Of a stretch of DNA of 64,000 nt, positions 35,929 through 45,323 are shown in pieces; the first letter of the stretch is position 1, and every line of letters starts with the position of its first letter. The notes beneath the pieces are model-generated. The model searched no databases. It was not told where the DNA came from and saw nothing but the letters and a program-made list of their open reading frames with translations. Source of the stretch: DAOSCP01 sp035379625 (GTDB lineage Bacteria > Bacteroidota > Ignavibacteria > Ignavibacteriales > DAOSCP01). Position numbers and translations under genes: made by a program. The DNA lies in the NCBI GenBank assembly GCA_035379625.1, contig DAOSVM010000003.1, positions 69,300 through 133,299 on the forward strand, in the 5' to 3' direction.

Positions 35929-37329
35929 ATGAAAAATTTAGTTGTTATTGGTGCCGGTCCTGGTGGATACACAGCAGCTTTTTATGCTGCAGATCATGGT
36001 TTAAATGTAACTCTTATTGAAAAAAATTCTACTTTAGGTGGAGTTTGTTTAAATGTTGGATGCATTCCGTCAAAAGCATATCTACATCTTACAAAAGTAT
36101 TAGATGAAGCAAAAGAAATCAAACACGCTGGGATATCATTTCCAGAACCAACAATTGATATAAACGAAATGAGAAATTTCAAAAACTCTGTTGTTAGTAA
36201 ATTAACTAATGGACTAAAAACATTAGCAAAACAAAGAAACGTAACTGTAATAAATGGTGAAGCTTCCTTTACGGGAAAAAATTCTTTACAAGTTAAAAAA
36301 AATGATGGTTCCACTGAAATTTTGAATTTTGATTATGTTATCATTGCAACAGGTTCACGCCCTTCAACTATTCCCGGTTTACCTTTATCAAAAAGAATTT
36401 GGGATTCCACCGATGCTCTCGAAATTTCTACTGTACCACAAAAATTGCTTGTTGTTGGCGGTGGAGTAATCGGTTTGGAATTAGGAAGTGTTTATGGTTC
36501 ATTAGGGAGTGAAGTTACTATTATTGAATTTCTCGATGGTTTGTTACCAGGTGCAGATAGAGATCTAGTTACTGTGGTTCAAAAACATCTTAGTAAAAAA
36601 ATAAAAAATGTCTTTACAAGCTCAAAAGTAGTTTCAATTGAAGAAGTTGATAATGGCTTAAAAGTTAAGTATGAAGGAAAGTATAGCGGCGAAACAATTT
36701 TCGATAATGTATTACTATCAGTCGGCCGCAAACCCAATACAGAATTTTTAGGATTAGAAAATACAGAAGTTCGAACAGAACGTGGTTTCATTCTTGTAAA
36801 TGAAAAAAGGCAAACACATCAAAACAATATTTATGCAATAGGCGATGTTGTAGGAAATCCAATGCTTGCTCATAAAGCTTCAGCCGAAGCTAAAGTTGCT
36901 GTAGAAGCTATTCTTGGTCATAAAGTAGCTTTTGAGCCTAAAGTTATTCCTTCTGTAGTTTATACAGATCCAGAAGTAGCTTGGGCAGGATTGACAGAAA
37001 CAGAAGCAAAAAACCTTAATATAAATTACGAAGTGGCTAAATTCCCATTCCCTGCTCTTGGAAGAGCTATAGCAATGGATAGAACAGAAGGTTTCACAAA
37101 ATTAATTGTCGATAAGGATACCGAATTAGTATTAGGTGTTGCTATGGTTGGACCAAACGCTGGCGATATGATTTCCGAAGGTGCTCTCGCTATTGAACTT
37201 GGCGCAAATGTTAAAGATATTGCATTAACAATTCACCCACATCCAACCTTATCAGAGAGTATGATGGAAGCTGCAGAAATGTTCTATGGGCACTGTACAC
37301 ATCTTTACAAGCCAAAAAAGAATAAATAA
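35929..37329 (+). CDS. lpdA: Dihydrolipoyl dehydrogenase
   Basis: The E3 flavoprotein that reoxidises dihydrolipoamide in 2-oxoacid dehydrogenase complexes or the glycine cleavage system. The 466-residue protein has FAD motif VVIGAGPGGYTAAFYAA, redox pair in GGVCLNVGCIPSK, NAD motif VVGGGVIGLELGSVYG, second FAD motif IYAIGDVVG and the catalytic HPHPTLSE near the C-terminus. AAGGAA precedes the ATG at 35929. No E1 or E2 gene is adjacent, so the host complex cannot be told. Confidence 0.95.
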   Translation: MKNLVVIGAGPGGYTAAFYAADHGLNVTLIEKNSTLGGVCLNVGCIPSKAYLHLTKVLDEAKEIKHAGISFPEPTIDINEMRNFKNSVVSKLTNGLKTLAKQRNVTVINGEASFTGKNSLQVKKNDGSTEILNFDYVIIATGSRPSTIPGLPLSKRIWDSTDALEISTVPQKLLVVGGGVIGLELGSVYGSLGSEVTIIEFLDGLLPGADRDLVTVVQKHLSKKIKNVFTSSKVVSIEEVDNGLKVKYEGKYSGETIFDNVLLSVGRKPNTEFLGLENTEVRTERGFILVNEKRQTHQNNIYAIGDVVGNPMLAHKASAEAKVAVEAILGHKVAFEPKVIPSVVYTDPEVAWAGLTETEAKNLNINYEVAKFPFPALGRAIAMDRTEGFTKLIVDKDTELVLGVAMVGPNAGDMISEGALAIELGANVKDIALTIHPHPTLSESMMEAAEMFYGHCTHLYKPKKNK

Positions 37330-37338
37330 CTTCAGAAG

Positions 37339-37365
37339 AGCTGTCCGAATAAGACAGCTTTTTTT
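37339..37365 (+). terminator. Terminator after lpdA
   Basis: AGCTGTC (37339-37345) and GACAGCT (37353-37359) form a perfect stem followed by a T run. It lies 7 bases outside the B end of repeat copy 4. Confidence 0.9.
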
Positions 37366-37371
37366 AATTGG

Positions 37372-38038
37372 GCTCAGACGGTGTAAGCTCGAGCCCCTTG
37401 CGGCTTGTGGCAAGCCGCAAGGGGCAGCGGGCCGGAACGGCCCGCTAAAAATCAATTTCTTGCCATCTTATGAAATTCACTTTTACTGACTCAATTTGTG
37501 CCTTAGTTGAAATTTATGATTAAAATATTTCATAGATTATTTCTATAACTTGCAGCTTCAAAATTCCTATTCCTAAAAATGTGATGGGCAACCCGGAGAA
37601 CTGACTGAATGTTTCATAAAAAATAATCTTTTAACGAAGCTCCTATGTTGTATTAAAAATTTCTTTATTTGATGTAGCTTTTTTATAATAATATTGTATT
37701 TATTATTATATCGTATAACCTATATTATTGTATACATAAATATATTTTTACAAATTATAATTTTATCGCATATGCTATTATATTGTAAAAGCGAAAATAT
37801 TTTTAAAAATTATCAATATATCTTAAATACAATTATATAATATACGCTAATATATAGTAATAGCAAAATTATGTATACACTTTTTTACTTAATCTTATCA
37901 ATCTTAAAAAAAATATATAAACGTCACTTCGTTATTTTGCTAAATGTAAAAATATAAAATATATTTGTAAAAATCTATTGAAAGGTTTTGGGGAAAATAA
38001 TTTTGGGCGTAAGCCAGTTTATGCTTACACCGTCCGAG
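37372..38038 (-). repeat. Composite inverted-end repeat, copy 4 (B left, reduced A right)
   Basis: The left end GCTCAGACGGTGTAAGC (37372-37388) is followed by B1 (37393-37425) and B2 (37426-37446). The right end is GCTTACACCGTCCGAG (38023-38038), but the A1 stem is deleted: only GGGCGTAAGCC (38005-38015) remains before AGTTTAT and the end. The B-side interior aligns with copies 3 and 1 (GAACTGACTGAATGTTTCATA-like block near 37595-37615), the A side with copy 2. The AT-rich core has TATATCGTATAACCTATATTATTG-like segments. It fills the 786-base gap between convergent lpdA and the chemotaxis gene. Confidence 0.85.
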
Positions 38039-38062
38039 ATAATGAAGAGTTTTTTTTAATTT

Positions 38063-38095
38063 AAAAAAAGGCAAGCTCACTTACGCTCGCCTGCC
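38063..38095 (-). terminator. Terminator of the chemotaxis receptor, repeat-associated family
   Basis: On the minus strand GGCAGGC pairs with GCTTGCC and seven T follow; the loop GAGCGTAAGTGA matches the loop of the terminator at 2637 (GAGCGCAAGCAA). It stands 24 bases outside the A end of repeat copy 4. Confidence 0.8.
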
Positions 38096-38115
38096 TTCTT
38101 TTTGTACTTTATTTT

Positions 38116-40536
38116 TTATCTTGTCATAAATTTTTGGATTATCTCTGATAATCGGTTACTTAATATATTCAAATCATTTGCAGCTTGTGAAATTTGATTT
38201 ATACCTATTGCTGTCTCATTACTAATTTTTGATATTTCATCAATGTTATTATAAATAATTGAAGATTTCTCAACTTGTATTTCGCTCATATTTGAAATAT
38301 CATTAATCAAATGAGTGAGTTGCTGATTTGAAGTTATCAATATTTGCAAAATATCTTCTGCTTTCTTTACTAACACTTTGCCTTTTTCTACTTCGGAAAT
38401 ACCTTGTTTCATTGATGTAACAGCTTCATTTGTTTCATTCTGTATTTGTTTAATCATTTCTGCAATTTCTTTTGTAGCTTTTCCTGTTCTTTCTGCAAGT
38501 TTTCTAACCTCATCTGCTACAACTGCAAATCCTCTACCTTGTTCACCTGCTCTTGCAGCCTCTATAGCTGCATTCAATGCTAATAAGTTTGTTTGGTCTG
38601 CTATCTCATCTATAACCTGAATTATTTCACCTATTTTCTCACTACTTTCACCAAGTTTAAATATTTTATCAGCTGAATTATCAACCACTTTGGAAATTTC
38701 ATTCATTCCATTGATAACTTCATTAACAACTTTTCCTCCTTCTTTTGCTTTATCTGTTGCATTAGTTGAAGCTTTTGTTGCAGTTTCAGTATTATTTTTA
38801 CTTCTAATAATCAATTCATTAATTTCTTGAACAGAGTTTGCAATATGACCAATTTGATTATTTTGAGTATGCATACCAGCTGACATCTCTTCAATACTTG
38901 ATGATATTTGAGCACTTGCACTAGCATTTGTTTCAATTGCAGCTTTAATATCATTTATCATTCTATTAACAGAAACTACTAAAGTGTTAATACTATTTCT
39001 TAATATTTCAAATTCACCTTCATAATTTGTAGTAATTTCATTTGTAAAATCTCCTTTGGCCATAACTTCAAGGATGTGTGAACTTTCTACGATAGGTTTA
39101 TTTATATAATCTAATGCTTTATTAAATCCTTGTATGATTTCTGCAAACTTACCTTCTAATCCTTTATAATCACCCCTATAAGATAATTTACCCTTTTCGG
39201 CTGCTTCAATTAATTTTTCAACTTCATTAACTAATTTGTTTATACGTTCAACAAAATCATTAAATACTGGTGTAATGTAATCATCATTCCCCTTTTTCTT
39301 AAATATAATATCAGTTTTACCATGAGAAATTTGAATTATATTTTCAATTAATTCTTTCTCTAAATAATTTGCAAACTCATTGAGTTTCTGAATCATTTGT
39401 CCAATTTCATCTTCTGAATTATACTGAATTCTGGATTTTGTATTACCATTTTTCAAATCATCAATAAATTTTTCAACAAATTTTAAAGGAGATAATTGTT
39501 TAATTAAGAGATATCTTATAGCATAAACGCCTATTGAAACAAATATTATCGACAATATTATAATTACAAGAATGAGTTTATTTCTTTCTGCATATATTGA
39601 TGATAAAGGTATTTTTGTTACTATTCCATAATTATTGGATATATCACCTACAGTAAAAGGAGACGCACAAATCAAATAATCACCAGATGTAGCCACATAA
39701 TCTTTACCATTTTGTAAATTATTGTTAATTTCTGCTAATAGATCTTTATCAATTATTTCAGAGATATTTTTATTAATTTTACTCTTATCACCTTGATAAC
39801 CAACAATAACACCATTAGTACTAAGCATCATTATAGAGCTTCCTTCATAAATAGATTGTTGATTATCCAATATCTTTTGGATAAAATCTATTTCAAAATC
39901 AGCTGTAGTAACACCAACAAATTCACCTTGATATAAAATTGGTATAGTAATAGTAATCATAAAAATATTTCTTGTACCATTATCAACAGGATAGAAATAT
40001 GGTTCACTTAATATAGCCTTTTTTATTTTTTTAGGTTTATAATACCATTCGTTACTTTCATTATCAACTTCATAGTTTACAATTTTTTCAATATTTACGG
40101 AACCATCTGAACCTCTATACGCATAAGGTAAAAATCTACCAGTTGCATCATGATAAGGAGCATTTACAAATTTCTCATCAATATTATCAAATGCATTAGG
40201 TTCCCACATAGTACAAGAACCAAATATATTTTTATTTTTACTAATATTTTTAGCAAGCATTTTAATTACCAAATCTCTACTTATCTGGTAATTGTCCTCC
40301 TTAACAATCGTTAAATAATTTGCAAGTTCTTTTGCAGCATAATAAGAATCATAAAATTCTCCTAACACAATTTTTGATACAGTTTGGTTGTACATTTTAG
40401 CATCATTTACAGCCTTGTTTTTGCTAATATCATTCAATTGTGTTATATTAAAAATTGAAAGAATTATAATAATACTTATTACTGTTAAGCTCACATAAAC
40501 AGCAATTTTTGCAGCTATTGATCTGTTGTTTAACAT
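38116..40536 (-). CDS. Methyl-accepting chemotaxis protein with dCache-type sensor
   Basis: An 806-residue transmembrane chemoreceptor. A first membrane helix (residues 11-29) is followed by a large periplasmic sensor of the Cache type (contains NIFMITITIPILYQGEFVGVTTADFEI, typical of dCache_1). Then come a second helix near residue 320 (LILVIIILSIIFVSIGVYAI), HAMP-like linkers, and the cytoplasmic signalling domain with the invariant hairpin DQTNLLALNAAIEAARAGEQGRGFAVVADEVRKLAERT. There is no C-terminal CheR-tethering pentapeptide. Ligands of such sensors are often amino acids or organic acids; here that is unknown. Confidence 0.93.
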   Translation of the reverse strand: MLNNRSIAAKIAVYVSLTVISIIIILSIFNITQLNDISKNKAVNDAKMYNQTVSKIVLGEFYDSYYAAKELANYLTIVKEDNYQISRDLVIKMLAKNISKNKNIFGSCTMWEPNAFDNIDEKFVNAPYHDATGRFLPYAYRGSDGSVNIEKIVNYEVDNESNEWYYKPKKIKKAILSEPYFYPVDNGTRNIFMITITIPILYQGEFVGVTTADFEIDFIQKILDNQQSIYEGSSIMMLSTNGVIVGYQGDKSKINKNISEIIDKDLLAEINNNLQNGKDYVATSGDYLICASPFTVGDISNNYGIVTKIPLSSIYAERNKLILVIIILSIIFVSIGVYAIRYLLIKQLSPLKFVEKFIDDLKNGNTKSRIQYNSEDEIGQMIQKLNEFANYLEKELIENIIQISHGKTDIIFKKKGNDDYITPVFNDFVERINKLVNEVEKLIEAAEKGKLSYRGDYKGLEGKFAEIIQGFNKALDYINKPIVESSHILEVMAKGDFTNEITTNYEGEFEILRNSINTLVVSVNRMINDIKAAIETNASASAQISSSIEEMSAGMHTQNNQIGHIANSVQEINELIIRSKNNTETATKASTNATDKAKEGGKVVNEVINGMNEISKVVDNSADKIFKLGESSEKIGEIIQVIDEIADQTNLLALNAAIEAARAGEQGRGFAVVADEVRKLAERTGKATKEIAEMIKQIQNETNEAVTSMKQGISEVEKGKVLVKKAEDILQILITSNQQLTHLINDISNMSEIQVEKSSIIYNNIDEISKISNETAIGINQISQAANDLNILSNRLSEIIQKFMTR

Positions 40537-40712
40537 AATATACTCCTAAATTTTAGAATTCAAATATAAATAATATTTTTCAATGTACAATTTTTACATC
40601 TATATACTATTTATTTGTTTTAATAATATTATTGCATGTACGATATTATATTATATTATTTATCAGTATATTATATAACTACACTTACTAATATGTTTAT
40701 AATCACTTTATA

Positions 40713-41324
40713 TTATATATTATTTATTTTTTCAATAATAACTTTTACAATATCGTAGTTATAACCTTTGTTGAGTAGGTATTGTATTATGGCTTGTTTT
40801 TTTTGTAGTGGTGTTTTATTGGTAAGTAATCTTAATTTCTTTTGGACTAATTTAATACCATTTTCAATTTCCAAATCATCGCTGAATTTATTTAATAATA
40901 CTTCTTCAATTATTTCTTCATTTATTCCTTTTTGTTTTAATTTATTTATAATCATATATTTACTGTTTCGTTTTCTTATAAGTTCATTAACATATTCATT
41001 AGCAAATTGTTTTTCATCTATATAACCATTATCTTGTAAATAATCAAGAATTTCGTCAATTAAATTTTCATCAAATCCTTTTTTCAATAACTTTTGTTTC
41101 AATTCTCTTTTAGTGTGTAATCTTCTCGAAATCAAATCGAATATTTTATCTTTAATGTCATAGGTGTTACTATCCTTTATTATTTCTTTCAATAAAACAT
41201 TATCTATTTCTAAATCGAGTGAAATTTTATATTTGACAAAAGTTTCATATCTTATCAGATAATTATCGTTATCTAAAGTAATTAAAAAATATTTACGTTT
41301 TTTTTCGATAGATTTTACTTTCAT
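40713..41324 (-). CDS. recX: Regulatory protein RecX
   Basis: RecX binds RecA filaments and limits their extension. The 203-residue protein consists of the helical repeats of the family, recognisable by ISRRLHTKRELKQKLLKKGF, the IDEILDYLQDNGYIDEKQFANEYV block and the third repeat near the C-terminus. I start at the ATG at 41324, downstream of the recA terminator; the longer frame would read through the terminator stem. It lies 44 bases after recA. Confidence 0.85.
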   Translation of the reverse strand: MKVKSIEKKRKYFLITLDNDNYLIRYETFVKYKISLDLEIDNVLLKEIIKDSNTYDIKDKIFDLISRRLHTKRELKQKLLKKGFDENLIDEILDYLQDNGYIDEKQFANEYVNELIRKRNSKYMIINKLKQKGINEEIIEEVLLNKFSDDLEIENGIKLVQKKLRLLTNKTPLQKKQAIIQYLLNKGYNYDIVKVIIEKINNI

Positions 41325-41337
41325 AAATAAAAGATAT

Positions 41338-41363
41338 AAAAAAGGAATGCTAAAAAGCACTCC
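41338..41363 (-). terminator. Terminator/attenuator between recA and recX
   Basis: On the minus strand GGAGTGC-TTTTTA-GCATTCC forms a stem followed by six T. It lies between recA and recX on the same strand, so recX would be made only by read-through, as known from E. coli. Confidence 0.8.
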
Positions 41364-41367
41364 TTAA

Positions 41368-42408
41368 TTATTGTTCCTCTTTTTTAATAATACCTAATTT
41401 TTCTTTAACTTCATTTTTTACTTTTTCAAGTAGTTCTGGGGATTCTTTTAATTTCTTTCTTATCTGCTCTTGACCTTGGAATCTTTCATTTTCGTACGAG
41501 AACCAAGCACCACTTTTTTTGATTATATCATTTTCAACAGCAAGTCTTAACACATCATTTATAATACTTATACCCTCATCATACAAGAAATCTATTTCAA
41601 CTTCTTTGAATGGTGGAGCAACTTTACTTTTAACAATTTTAACTTTAGCTGTACTACCAATTACTTCATTTCCATCTTTTAATGTTTGCGTTTTTCTAAC
41701 ATCTAATCTTAAAGATGCATAAAACTTTAAGGCATTACCACCTGTAGTAGTTTCAGGATTACCAAACATAACACCAATTTTACTTCTTAATTGGTTTGTA
41801 AAAATTACACAAGTTTTAGACTTAGAAATTGCAGAAGTAATTTTTCTTAATGCTTGAGACATTAAACGAGCTTGCACACCCATAGTTGGATCGCCCATTT
41901 CACCTTCAATTTCTGATCTTGGCACCAAAGCTGCAACTGAGTCTATTACGATAACATCTACAGCATTACTTCTAACTAAAGCATCAACAATCTCCAATGC
42001 CTGTTCACCAAAATCTGGTTGAGAAAGTAATAAATTATTTACATCTACACCTAATTTTTTGGCATAATTTATATCCAAAGCGTGTTCTGCATCAATAAAA
42101 GCAGCAATTCCTCCGTATTTTTGTGCTTCAGCAATTACTCTTAAACAAATTGAAGTTTTACCAGAAGCTTCTGGACCAAAGATTTCTGCTATTCTACCTC
42201 TTGGGAAACCGCCTATTCCTAAAATATAATCTAATGATAATATCCCAGTAGGAATTGCTTCAACAGGTTCAATTGCCCCTTCGCTTAATTTCATTATTGA
42301 TTCTTTACCGTGTGCTTTTCTGATAGCATTTAAAGTATCCTCTAATACTTTCATTTTAGCCTGTTGATCACCTGCCACAACTTGTGTTTCTTTTTGTTCT
42401 TTTGCCAT
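41368..42408 (-). CDS. recA: Recombinase RecA
   Basis: RecA forms filaments on single-stranded DNA, carries out strand exchange and triggers LexA cleavage. The 346-residue protein has Walker A GPEASGKTS, Walker B VIVIDSVAALVP, loop L1 EGEMGDPTMGVQARLMSQALR and loop L2 FGNPETTTGGNALKFYASLRLDVR. It is third in cinA-thpR-recA-recX. I see no SOS box in front of it, which is expected if it is read from the cinA promoter. Confidence 0.98.
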   Translation of the reverse strand: MAKEQKETQVVAGDQQAKMKVLEDTLNAIRKAHGKESIMKLSEGAIEPVEAIPTGILSLDYILGIGGFPRGRIAEIFGPEASGKTSICLRVIAEAQKYGGIAAFIDAEHALDINYAKKLGVDVNNLLLSQPDFGEQALEIVDALVRSNAVDVIVIDSVAALVPRSEIEGEMGDPTMGVQARLMSQALRKITSAISKSKTCVIFTNQLRSKIGVMFGNPETTTGGNALKFYASLRLDVRKTQTLKDGNEVIGSTAKVKIVKSKVAPPFKEVEIDFLYDEGISIINDVLRLAVENDIIKKSGAWFSYENERFQGQEQIRKKLKESPELLEKVKNEVKEKLGIIKKEEQ

Positions 42409-42419
42409 TTTATTTTCCC

Positions 42420-42974
42420 TTAAATTAATTTCTTACTATATAATGGTATGTATTTTGACCCTTTTGGCGATAATATACTTTGGTATAAAACAATATTTTT
42501 TAGTTCGAAAGGTTCTTCGTTGAAACTATAACTTAAAAAAGATGAAAAATCATATCTTTGGTATTCATCTTTAATACGTAGAATTGTAATATGTGGATTA
42601 AACCTACCGTTTTTTATTTCAAAACCATTATTTTTTAAATTATGATTTAATTGCTTTACTAAATTTTCAAAATGTCTATTTAATGATAATTTTACATTCA
42701 GAATACCATACTTATTTTTTATATCGAAAATTTGGAACTTTTCGAATGATGTTACAACTGGTGGATTGTTTATAGATATTTTGTTAATAATATTTTGGAT
42801 CAATTCGAATTGACTCGTTACTACTTCACCTAAAAAACTTAGAGTTATATGATATTTTTCAATACTTTCCCAATTTAAGTAAGTGTTATAACCAGATAAT
42901 TCATCTTTAAGTTGCCAAAGGTATTCTTTAATATTATCATTTAATTCAAAAGCAATAAAAACTCTTTGCTTCAT
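42420..42974 (-). CDS. thpR: RNA 2',3'-cyclic phosphodiesterase (2H family)
   Basis: ThpR (2'-5' RNA ligase family) opens 2',3'-cyclic phosphates at RNA ends. The 184-residue protein carries both HxTx motifs: HITLSFLGEV near residue 42 and HITILRIKD near residue 130. The ATG at 42974 lies just after the cinA stop; an upstream in-frame TTG would overlap cinA. It is located between cinA and recA, 11 bases before recA. Confidence 0.88.
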   Translation of the reverse strand: MKQRVFIAFELNDNIKEYLWQLKDELSGYNTYLNWESIEKYHITLSFLGEVVTSQFELIQNIINKISINNPPVVTSFEKFQIFDIKNKYGILNVKLSLNRHFENLVKQLNHNLKNNGFEIKNGRFNPHITILRIKDEYQRYDFSSFLSYSFNEEPFELKNIVLYQSILSPKGSKYIPLYSKKLI

Positions 42975-42978
42975 AAAT

Positions 42979-44229
42979 TTAAATTTCCTTAATTCCAAGA
43001 AGATGTTTTCTTAGCATATCCAAAGCATATAAAGCAGTTCTTTCTCTGTTATAATTTCGATCATCACCGAAAACAAATTTATTAGAGATAATACCTTTAT
43101 CATCACAAATAGCGATGTGAACAGTACCTACCGGTTTTTCAGCAGTACCACCACTCGGTCCCATTATTCCTGTAACAGCAAGACCAATATCAGCACCTGA
43201 TATAGATTTAATTTTTTTAGCCATTTCAATTGCTACTTCGTTGCTAACAGCACCAAATTTATTAATTAACTCTTCATTAACACCAAGAAGTTCAATCTTA
43301 GAAGAATTACTATAAACTACAACACCTCTATCATAAACTTCACTTGCTCCAGGTATATCAGTAAGTTTTTTTGCAATAAGGCCTCCAGTACAAGATTCTG
43401 CTGTAGCCAAAGTATAATCTCTTTGTAGTAATAGTCTGTAAACAATAGCCTCAATAGTATCATCATTAGTTCCGTAAATATATTGGCCAACACTAGCTCT
43501 AATTTTTTGTTCTATTTCTGAAATTTTATTATCCGCATCATCTTCTGTATTTTCAAATACTGTTATGCGCATTTTTACACCAAAATCACCGGGCAAAAAT
43601 GCTAATTTAGCATCTCCCAATATTTCATTTAAATCACCAAGTTGCTCGTAAAGATAAGATTCTGGGATACCGGCCGTTAATAACGTTTTCATTTTTACAA
43701 CTTTACCTGGTGTTAAATGATTTGAAATTTCTTTTATTACGAATTCATCTAGCATATGACGCATCTCGAAGGGAACACCTGGAAGCGCAAAAAAAAGCTT
43801 ATTATCAAATTTATAAAATATACCCGGGGCAGTACCTTTTGGATTTTGAATTGGTATAGCTTTTTTAGGGAAAAGGGCTTGCTCCTCGTTTACTTTAGTT
43901 AACTTTCTATTTCTTTTTTGGAAAAATTGCACTAAATAATTATAAATATCACTATTCAATTCTAAACTATCATTGAAATATTTAACAATGCATTTTTTTG
44001 TTATATCATCGTGTGTAGGACCAAGTCCTCCAGTTAAAATAATAATATCACTCTGTGGGACAATTTTATTTAAAGTCTGTAGAATTAAATCTTCACTATC
44101 CCCAATTGTTAACATAAAATTAGGTATAAAACCTATTTCACTTAATTTTTTCCCGATATATGCAGCATTAGTATTTATTGTTTGGCCAATCAGTAATTCA
44201 TCACCAATAGTAAGAATAGAAGTTACCAT
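42979..44229 (-). CDS. cinA: CinA-like protein with C-terminal nicotinamide-nucleotide amidase domain
   Basis: A 416-residue two-domain protein. The N-terminal half is a MoeA/MogA-type fold with ILTIGDELLIGQTINTNAAYI and IILTGGLGPTHDD, which in CinA enzymes acts as ADP-ribose pyrophosphatase. The C-terminal half is the PncC-type deamidase with TAESCTGGLIAKKL and LAVTGIMGPSGGTAEKPVGTV. Together they recycle pyridine nucleotides. The ATG at 44229 is preferred over an upstream TTG. It heads the cinA-thpR-recA group, a linkage also seen in other phyla. Confidence 0.93.
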   Translation of the reverse strand: MVTSILTIGDELLIGQTINTNAAYIGKKLSEIGFIPNFMLTIGDSEDLILQTLNKIVPQSDIIILTGGLGPTHDDITKKCIVKYFNDSLELNSDIYNYLVQFFQKRNRKLTKVNEEQALFPKKAIPIQNPKGTAPGIFYKFDNKLFFALPGVPFEMRHMLDEFVIKEISNHLTPGKVVKMKTLLTAGIPESYLYEQLGDLNEILGDAKLAFLPGDFGVKMRITVFENTEDDADNKISEIEQKIRASVGQYIYGTNDDTIEAIVYRLLLQRDYTLATAESCTGGLIAKKLTDIPGASEVYDRGVVVYSNSSKIELLGVNEELINKFGAVSNEVAIEMAKKIKSISGADIGLAVTGIMGPSGGTAEKPVGTVHIAICDDKGIISNKFVFGDDRNYNRERTALYALDMLRKHLLGIKEI

Positions 44230-44293
44230 GGAATAACTCAAAAATTTATTTAGTTTTGTTTAATATAAAAAAAAAGATAAATAAATAAAAATA

Positions 44294-44322
44294 AAAAAAG
44301 CCGCCCTTATAAAAGGAACGGC
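44294..44322 (-). terminator. Terminator after flagellin
   Basis: On the minus strand GCCGTTCC-TTTTATAA-GGGCGGC folds with two G-U pairs and is followed by six to seven T. It lies 18 bases after the flagellin stop. Confidence 0.8.
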
Positions 44323-44340
44323 CGTACTTAGAAAAGAAAT

Positions 44341-45231
44341 TTATTTGAATAACTGGAGTACATTTTGAGGAGCGGCATTTAACTGTGATAACATTGCAGT
44401 TGCAGATTGGCTTAAGATTTGGCCTTTCATTGCATTGAGTGATTCCATAGCAAAATCTGCATCAAAAATTCTGCTTGTAGAAGATAAGGCATTTGTCATA
44501 GCTGTATTCAAGAAATTTTCTTTAACATCAAGCCTTTGCATCATGTTACCAATTTGTCCTAAAGAGAACGACAATGATGCTTTTAATGTTGATAAATTAG
44601 CTTGTAACGTTGTTGAGAAATCAGAAGAAATACTATATGCACCTGCTTTAGTGAAATTAGATAATGAAACTGAGAAATCAGCTGCATATCCACCTGGAGC
44701 GGCTATACCAGTTGCAAAATTAACCAAAATTGTTTCTTCGACGTTTTCACCAATTTGGAATATGAAGTTTGTAGCACTTTTACCTCCAGGGATTGCTACA
44801 CCAGAAGCCCCTGAACCTGACAATAAATTAACATCATTAAATCTTGTAACTTTTAAGATGTTATCAATTTCAACAGCAAGAGCACGTATATCGCTAGCAA
44901 TAGCTGATCTATCCTTAGCTGGATCAGTAGCATCAGCCATTTTACCTTCAATTTTGGTAATTAGCTCATTGATACCTATTAAAGCACCTTCTGCTGTAGC
45001 AAGCATATCTTTTGCTGAGCCAATATTTCCTATTGCTGCTTGCATTGTTGAAACTTTTCGCATCAAGGCATTCCCGACATTGAAACCGGAAGTATCATCA
45101 CTTACGTGTAATATTCTTTTACCTGATGCTAATTTTAATTGCGCTTTTTCTGTTTGCGCATTTACTCTTGCGAGTTCATAGTAACCTTTTAAGGCACTAA
45201 CGTTTGTGTTTACTCTGAAACTACTACTCAT
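44341..45231 (-). CDS. fliC: Flagellin
   Basis: The flagellar filament subunit. At 296 residues it is short: conserved N-terminal D0/D1 helices (RVNTNVSALKGYYELARVN, LKLASGKRILHVSDDTSGFNVGNAL), a small variable region (about residues 150-215) rich in Gly, Ala and Ser, and the C-terminal helices ending LSQSATAMLSQLNAAPQNVLQLFK. AAGGAG lies eight bases before the ATG. It is a single-gene unit with its own terminator and a sigma-54-like promoter. No other flagellar structural gene is in the window. Confidence 0.95.
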   Translation of the reverse strand: MSSSFRVNTNVSALKGYYELARVNAQTEKAQLKLASGKRILHVSDDTSGFNVGNALMRKVSTMQAAIGNIGSAKDMLATAEGALIGINELITKIEGKMADATDPAKDRSAIASDIRALAVEIDNILKVTRFNDVNLLSGSGASGVAIPGGKSATNFIFQIGENVEETILVNFATGIAAPGGYAADFSVSLSNFTKAGAYSISSDFSTTLQANLSTLKASLSFSLGQIGNMMQRLDVKENFLNTAMTNALSSTSRIFDADFAMESLNAMKGQILSQSATAMLSQLNAAPQNVLQLFK

Positions 45232-45287
45232 AGTTTAACACTCCTTGTTTTTAATTTAGTTGCGTCCTTGCGACTTACTAAATAATT

Positions 45288-45303
45288 ATCAAGAAGTGTG
45301 CCA
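45288..45303 (-). promoter_or_regulatory. Sigma-54-type promoter of flagellin
   Basis: The minus strand reads TGGCACACTTCTTGAT, close to the sigma-54 consensus TGGCAC-N5-TTGCW; the -24 GG is exact and the -12 element has GA for GC. It is about 57 bases before the flagellin ATG. Class-III flagellin control by sigma-54 is known in several phyla, so the call is plausible but rests on one site. Confidence 0.6.
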
Positions 45304-45323
45304 AAAATTAAATCAATTATATC

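Noticed and set aside
44435..45181. 248-codon frame opposite flagellin
   Set aside because: Complete overlap with the flagellin gene in antisense; no ribosome binding site or family motif.
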